Assembly: GCA_037447655.1 (NCBI GenBank)
Contig: JBBHKE010001676.1
Coordinates: 1-62,000, forward strand
Direction of reading: 5' to 3'
DNA from: Zygnema cylindricum
Taxonomy: Eukaryota; Streptophyta; Zygnematophyceae; Zygnematales; Zygnemataceae
DNA: 62,000 nucleotides
The notes below the pieces were generated by a model that had not been told where the DNA came from, did not search any database, and saw nothing but the letters and a program-made list of their open reading frames with translations. Positions 58,053 to 62,000 of the stretch are shown one piece after another; position 1 is the stretch's first letter, and the number at the start of each line of letters is the position of its first letter. The translations under genes were made by a program, and so were the position numbers.

Positions 58053-61000
58053 AGATAAGGAAGTGGTTGAGAAGATGAAACAGCTGGTACAAGTTGTGGC
58101 GCTCCTCAAAGCCCGGAGAACGAGGTATAAGGGCGTGATATTCCGAATAAAACTCCTTCGCTGTACAAAAGACCCGTCATTAATTTTTTCTCCAGTGTCT
58201 CAAATGAAATGGTTTCACTGGTTCTATTTTAACACTTCTAGTACGTCCTAGCGACCTCTGGGCTTAGAGGGCAAAAGAGGGCACAATTCATAAATTTTAC
58301 ATGAAAGGTTCAAAAAAGGTTTTGGGAGAAAATTTACAGTGCTAAAAATCTGGCAAAGCCTAATATAACTGCCAAAGTATAAAGCCGTATAAAGTAGTAT
58401 AAAGGCGATAAAGCTGGAATGTTTAATCGCTTTTAGTCCCTTGAAAAGAATGTTATTTACCCGTTCTGAATCGATACAGCGCTGACTACACCACAGTAAA
58501 CACCGGTTTGTATCCAATTAAATGACAGAAGATAAAATACCCATAGTGGAGCAATAGAACAAAGTTTAGGTGAAAGCTTTCTTAGAAAACAACAAACGAG
58601 TATAGGAGAGGGACAGAGGGAAATAACAGCCTCATGGATACAGAATTGAGGGAAAACTGGCTCTGAAGCTTAAGAAATAAGTTGGTGCTGATGGATGTAC
58701 AGTCTTTCACAGAGAGATCAAGAAGTTGAAAGCGGGAGTAAAAGTTGCAGGAAATCCGATTAAAGAGATTGGAGGAAACTAGGAGAGACAATCCAAGTGG
58801 AAAGTAAGACAATCGGAGAGAGTGGAGGGATCGAAGGAAAAAATCGAAGAGACTGGAGGAAGTAAGAGAGACAATCGAAGGGTGTGGAGGAAGCAAGAGA
58901 GACAAAGAAGAGAGTGAAAGAAATAACAATCGAAGAGACTGGAGGAAACTAGGGGAGACAATCCAAAAGACAGGAGGAAAGTAAGAAAGACATTAGAAGA
59001 GACTGGGGAAAGTAACAGAGACAATAGAAGAGACTGAAGGAAAGTAAGAGCAACTTACAAAATCCGGGAAAGTCGGAGAGGGGCAACCATGACTGGAACG
59101 CAAGATCTGAAAAGAAAAAGAATTGATACAAAGAGAAACAGAAGCCAGAAGGTTTCAACCAATGAACGTGAACTATGCTCTGGACCGTTCCAAAACAGTA
59201 AAACTGCCAAAGAATCGCAGAATCAAGTAGGAATAAAAAGAAACTGCCTTTAAAGGAACCGGCTCTAAAGGAACAGGCACTGACTCTGACGTAATTGACT
59301 CTCATGTAACTGACCCTCTAAATAAACTGACTCTTTAAAAGAGGAACTGACTCTTATGGAACTGAATCAAAAGAAACTAACTCGGAAGGACCTGGCTCTA
59401 AAGGAACAGGAACTGGCCCTTAACGAAACTCACTAAAAAGGAACTGACTCTAACAGAACCGACTCTAACGGAACTGACTCTAGAAGAACTGACTTTAAAG
59501 GAACTCCAAAAAAATTGACTCTAAAGGACCTGACTACAGATTCAAACAAGCATTGCGACTGACTACATACCAAATTCCGAATGCCCAATAAAAGTAGCCG
59601 GGTCGTATATAGCCACTTCTCCAGTCCGTAAAAGACCCGCGTTACCGACCTGAGAAAGACCCTTGATTACTTGAATGAAATTCTTTGGAAGGAAAAACAA
59701 TCATTAGCTACATTTGTACCAATATACCTCTCAGTGTTTTGAGATGAAAAGAGCACAACAGAAGAGAAGAGAGAAAAGGAATATAATCAATAGCTACATT
59801 GTTACCAATATACCTCTGTTCGTTGTTATTAGTCAAGCAGACGACGGTTCATTAAAAAAAAAACCTTTTAATGGATGTGCCTTGCGAGGAGAATAGCGGC
59901 CAGGTACAAACCTCAGCAAAAGAAAGGTTGGAAAACCAAATCGAAAAGATTAGAAATGGTTTGCAAATATCTATGATATTGTGTGACTAAAAATAAGACA
60001 GGTTTCCAGGACGTGAACAACATACGATATGGAACCTCTATAAAAAGCCTTATCCACGAACAAGGTACAGCCTCAACTAAAGAACATACAACATAATGGA
60101 ACCAGACATTCTGCGAACCGTTTCCACATTTCACTACAAGACACAAGAAAGAGTTAAGAGATGAAAAGTAAACTACCCAAAGGTCTCCATGCAAGATGCT
60201 TGGTCGAGCCTCCACTCCCTCTAGGAGCTCACTAGCCCTTTCTAACAAATTTGTCGATTCTATACGCAGCTCCTTTGAATCTTCTCCCAGGCGTTCATAT
60301 GCCCTCTGTAAGAAGGACCAGAAAAACCACATTAGTTCGAGTGCACATATATCATGAGTCATAAATATCAAGAATTCTAAAATTGCAAAACCATAAATTG
60401 TAAAATTGTAAAAATAGCGAAAGGTAGGTTCTCGTGTTTGGTGACAATGATTTTAAAAGTCACATATTTCATCTTCATCCAAGTTTCTTAGTAACAGTGA
60501 GAAATCTTATAAACAGTATCGAATGTGATCAGAAAATATTTACTCGAGTACACCATGAATGGCTATTAGCATTAAGAAATATAGAGCGTTCGGTTTATTT
60601 TTATTGTTATTTGGTATGGTTTAGGTCCGAGAGACAAGGACACTTTTCAACTGCTTACCAAATTAGCGTTAAGAAAAAAACATTTAGCATTATTAGCACG
60701 TTTAGGAGCCAAAACAAGTCAGGACCAGATTAGTGTATTAACACTTAGAGCAATTTTACGGAGTACGGGATGTGCAAAGCAGTGAAAGACAGTCTGATAG
60801 ACAAACTACACTGCCCATCGCTATCAGAGTTAGTAAATTATTAGCGTTAACACTATATCAAAATTAATTACACTAAATCATGTTTTGACACGTGGTTCAT
60901 TATGGATAGTGTTTTTAACACAAATTTCATGATTTTGGGTCAAAAAAAAAGACTCACTCAAACTAGAGCGATTGAAGCGACAGGCAGTGTACCTTAGGAA

Positions 61001-61235
61001 AATGCCACACAACTTGCCGTCACAAACAATTTCATCTACCTAAAAACCCCTTGAATGCTGGATATTACACCGACAACTGACTTTAAACATTCCTGCACAA
61101 GAACATGGTGGTGTCTCATACATCTGGCAATTTAAAAATTGATCTCTTACATCAAGCCTGTCCCGCAATCGCCTGTTTACAAAAAAATCTTCCCACGAGG
61201 ATGTCCAAGTGTTGTCCAAAGGCATGATTCCCAGC
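58053..61235 (-). CDS. FN3K: Fructosamine/ketosamine-3-kinase family, five internal exons; both ends missing
   Basis: Exons 61235-61151, 60305-60177, 59649-59571, 59106-59059 and 58160-58053 join in phase at GT-AG sites into about 149 residues of the C-lobe. In order: [20 protein letters not shown] (substrate-side W-x-x-F-F and R-R-L), [17 protein letters not shown] (catalytic HGD), [19 protein letters not shown] (N and D-P metal-binding pair), GHSEFDLAF, then [20 protein letters not shown] and [10 protein letters not shown]. These are the family's diagnostic motifs. FN3K phosphorylates fructosamines or ribulosamines on glycated protein so that they fall off; the plant enzyme is thought to be plastid-targeted (family knowledge). 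The N-lobe exons lie beyond 61.3 kb, probably outside the window; the last exon (the G-x-G-Y end) was not found. The ORFs of the other strand in this region are not genes. Confidence 0.9.
58180..58760. other. FN3K intron without recognised feature
   Basis: AT-rich; short 'tataaagccgtataaag' type repeats near 58375-58400. No exon found on either strand. Confidence 0.45.
58765..59058 (-). repeat. Minisatellite adjoining an FN3K donor
   Basis: Plus-strand units 'gaagagactggaggaaa' plus 'gtaagagagacaatc', period 30-45 bases, about eight copies, starting within 10 bases of the donor at 59053-59058. Confidence 0.85.
59250..59568 (-). repeat. 15-18-base minisatellite adjoining an FN3K donor
   Basis: About eighteen imperfect units 'aaaggaactgactcta' (plus strand), reaching the donor GTATGT at 59565-59570. 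The donor context 'tgactacatac' resembles the unit's 'tgactctaa'. Confidence 0.85.
60551..60762. mobile_element. MITE relic in an FN3K intron
   Basis: After TA: 'caccatgaatggctattagc'. The right end is diverged. Confidence 0.5.
60809..60989. mobile_element. MITE (TA target duplication), CACTGCCC ends
   Basis: TA (60807-60808) then CACTGCCCATCGCTATCAG; right end 'gaagcgacaggcagtg' then TA (60990-60991). Confidence 0.85.
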
Positions 61236-61250
61236 CTGCCCCAGGTGGTA

Positions 61251-61425
61251 CACCGTGAATTATTATCAAAGTAAAGAAATTATGAGCGTGGGGTTTATAT
61301 TAGTGTTACTATCTCTAATTCATTTTCAAAGGACGTGGCTGTTTTTGAACCGTTTTAAGGAATCAAGATTAAGAAAAAAACAATTAGTATCATTAATACT
61401 AATTTGAGGTCAGAGGCAAAAAAAA
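61251..61425. mobile_element. MITE ending 15 bases from an FN3K acceptor
   Basis: After TA: CACCGTGAATTATTATC, then family interior 'ggacgtggctgtttttgaac'. The other end is not clear. It lies directly upstream (minus strand) of the exon at 61235-61151. Confidence 0.65.
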
Positions 61426-61663
61426 CCGGCAGCGAGTACAGGCTGCCCATTCTTAACATTGACATTTTTCATTTCTTTTTGGCTTTGAAGTCATTGTTTC
61501 GAATGAAAAATTACTGATTTTTTTATTTGAGCGCATCTACCAAAAGGTATGACCGTTAATTTTGGATTGAGGAAATATTGCAAAATGATCAAACGGTCAC
61601 ATAACATGAAAATTAAATTCAACAGTTGAAACTTGTATCCACTCACTAGAAATCAACGCCGTA

Positions 61664-61889
61664 CACTGCCCATCGCTAATAGCGTGAAACATTTTCCGGG
61701 CATTAAAAAGTCTTTGAAGTTATTTTCGATCGAAGTTTTTCTTGTTTTTCATGAAGCAATCGAAAGGTAGGACTGTTGCTTTTCAATTGTTGCCTTTCAA
61801 CTGCTTGCCTCGAAAAGATAATCCAATAGTTGAAAATAAAGTTAAACGCCTTTAATTGAAATGTTTAAAACTATTAGCGATGGGCAGTA
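61664..61889. mobile_element. MITE (TA target duplication), CACTGCCC ends
   Basis: TA then CACTGCCCATCGCTAATAG; right end 'ctattagcgatgggcagta' then TA. The interior has an inverted pair around 'cgaaagg' and 'cctttcaa'. Confidence 0.8.
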
Positions 61890-62000
61890 TAGCTTCAAAG
61901 CCAAGGCTTCTAATTCGCAAAGCCAGGTGATGTAGACTTACAGACAGGTTAATACAATAACCTGGCTATAACAATAGTTCAAATGTGCGAAAACAATTAT

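Noticed and set aside
57997-58251. 84-codon plus-strand frame ([21 protein letters not shown])
   Set aside because: Looks coding, but the opposite strand gives a much better answer: the FN3K segment [18 protein letters not shown] with consistent splice phases.

Overview
This is nuclear DNA of a eukaryote. Genes are split into small exons with GT-AG introns, gene density is low, and most of the rest is transposons, miniature inverted-repeat elements (MITEs) and minisatellites. Two assembled proteins (an HVA22/REEP protein and an RTF1/VIP5 protein) look most like green-plant versions, and the reverse-transcriptase element is of a type I associate with bryophytes, lycophytes and streptophyte algae. 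I infer a streptophyte, quite possibly a charophyte-grade alga or a bryophyte. The species cannot be fixed from sequence reading alone.

Layout. 1-2.6 kb: last exon of an unknown + strand gene. 3.55-4.7 kb: a foldback element. 6.03-9.32 kb: a complete six-exon HVA22/REEP-like gene (+). 10.9-15.75 kb: a decayed non-LTR retrotransposon with an R2-type endonuclease region, cut by a solo LTR. 17.28-20.08 kb: a long-inverted-repeat transposon, also cut by a solo LTR of the same family. 22.5-23.2 kb: a carbohydrate-sulfotransferase exon (-), followed by a 2 kb satellite that carries an 0.8 kb insertion. 27.0-28.6 kb: a GC-rich satellite split by a MITE. 29.0-30.8 kb: two exons of a type II Golgi-like glycosyltransferase (-). 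31.9-35.6 kb: a nest of foldback elements and MITEs. 37.7-40.5 kb: a two-exon multi-pass membrane protein (-). 41.2-46.7 kb: one 5.5 kb exon for a secreted, highly charged protein (-). 48.3-56.0 kb: a seven-exon RTF1/VIP5 gene (+). 58.0-61.2 kb: five exons of a fructosamine/ketosamine-3-kinase (-), running off the right edge.

The genes do not form a pathway. The sulfotransferase and glycosyltransferase both suggest Golgi glycan work, RTF1 is a chromatin/transcription factor, HVA22 shapes ER membrane, and FN3K repairs glycated proteins. The secreted-protein gene and RTF1 are head to head; RTF1 and FN3K are tail to tail.

The most striking signal is a recurring one. Almost every exon I could place has short, diverged tandem copies of its own splice junction or stop-codon region beside it, often including the AG or GT and a few codons. 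This occurs in unrelated genes on both strands, at acceptors, donors and stops. I know of no described system that predicts it. It may be a local tandem-duplication process focused on exon edges that creates decoy splice sites and seeds the intronic minisatellites.
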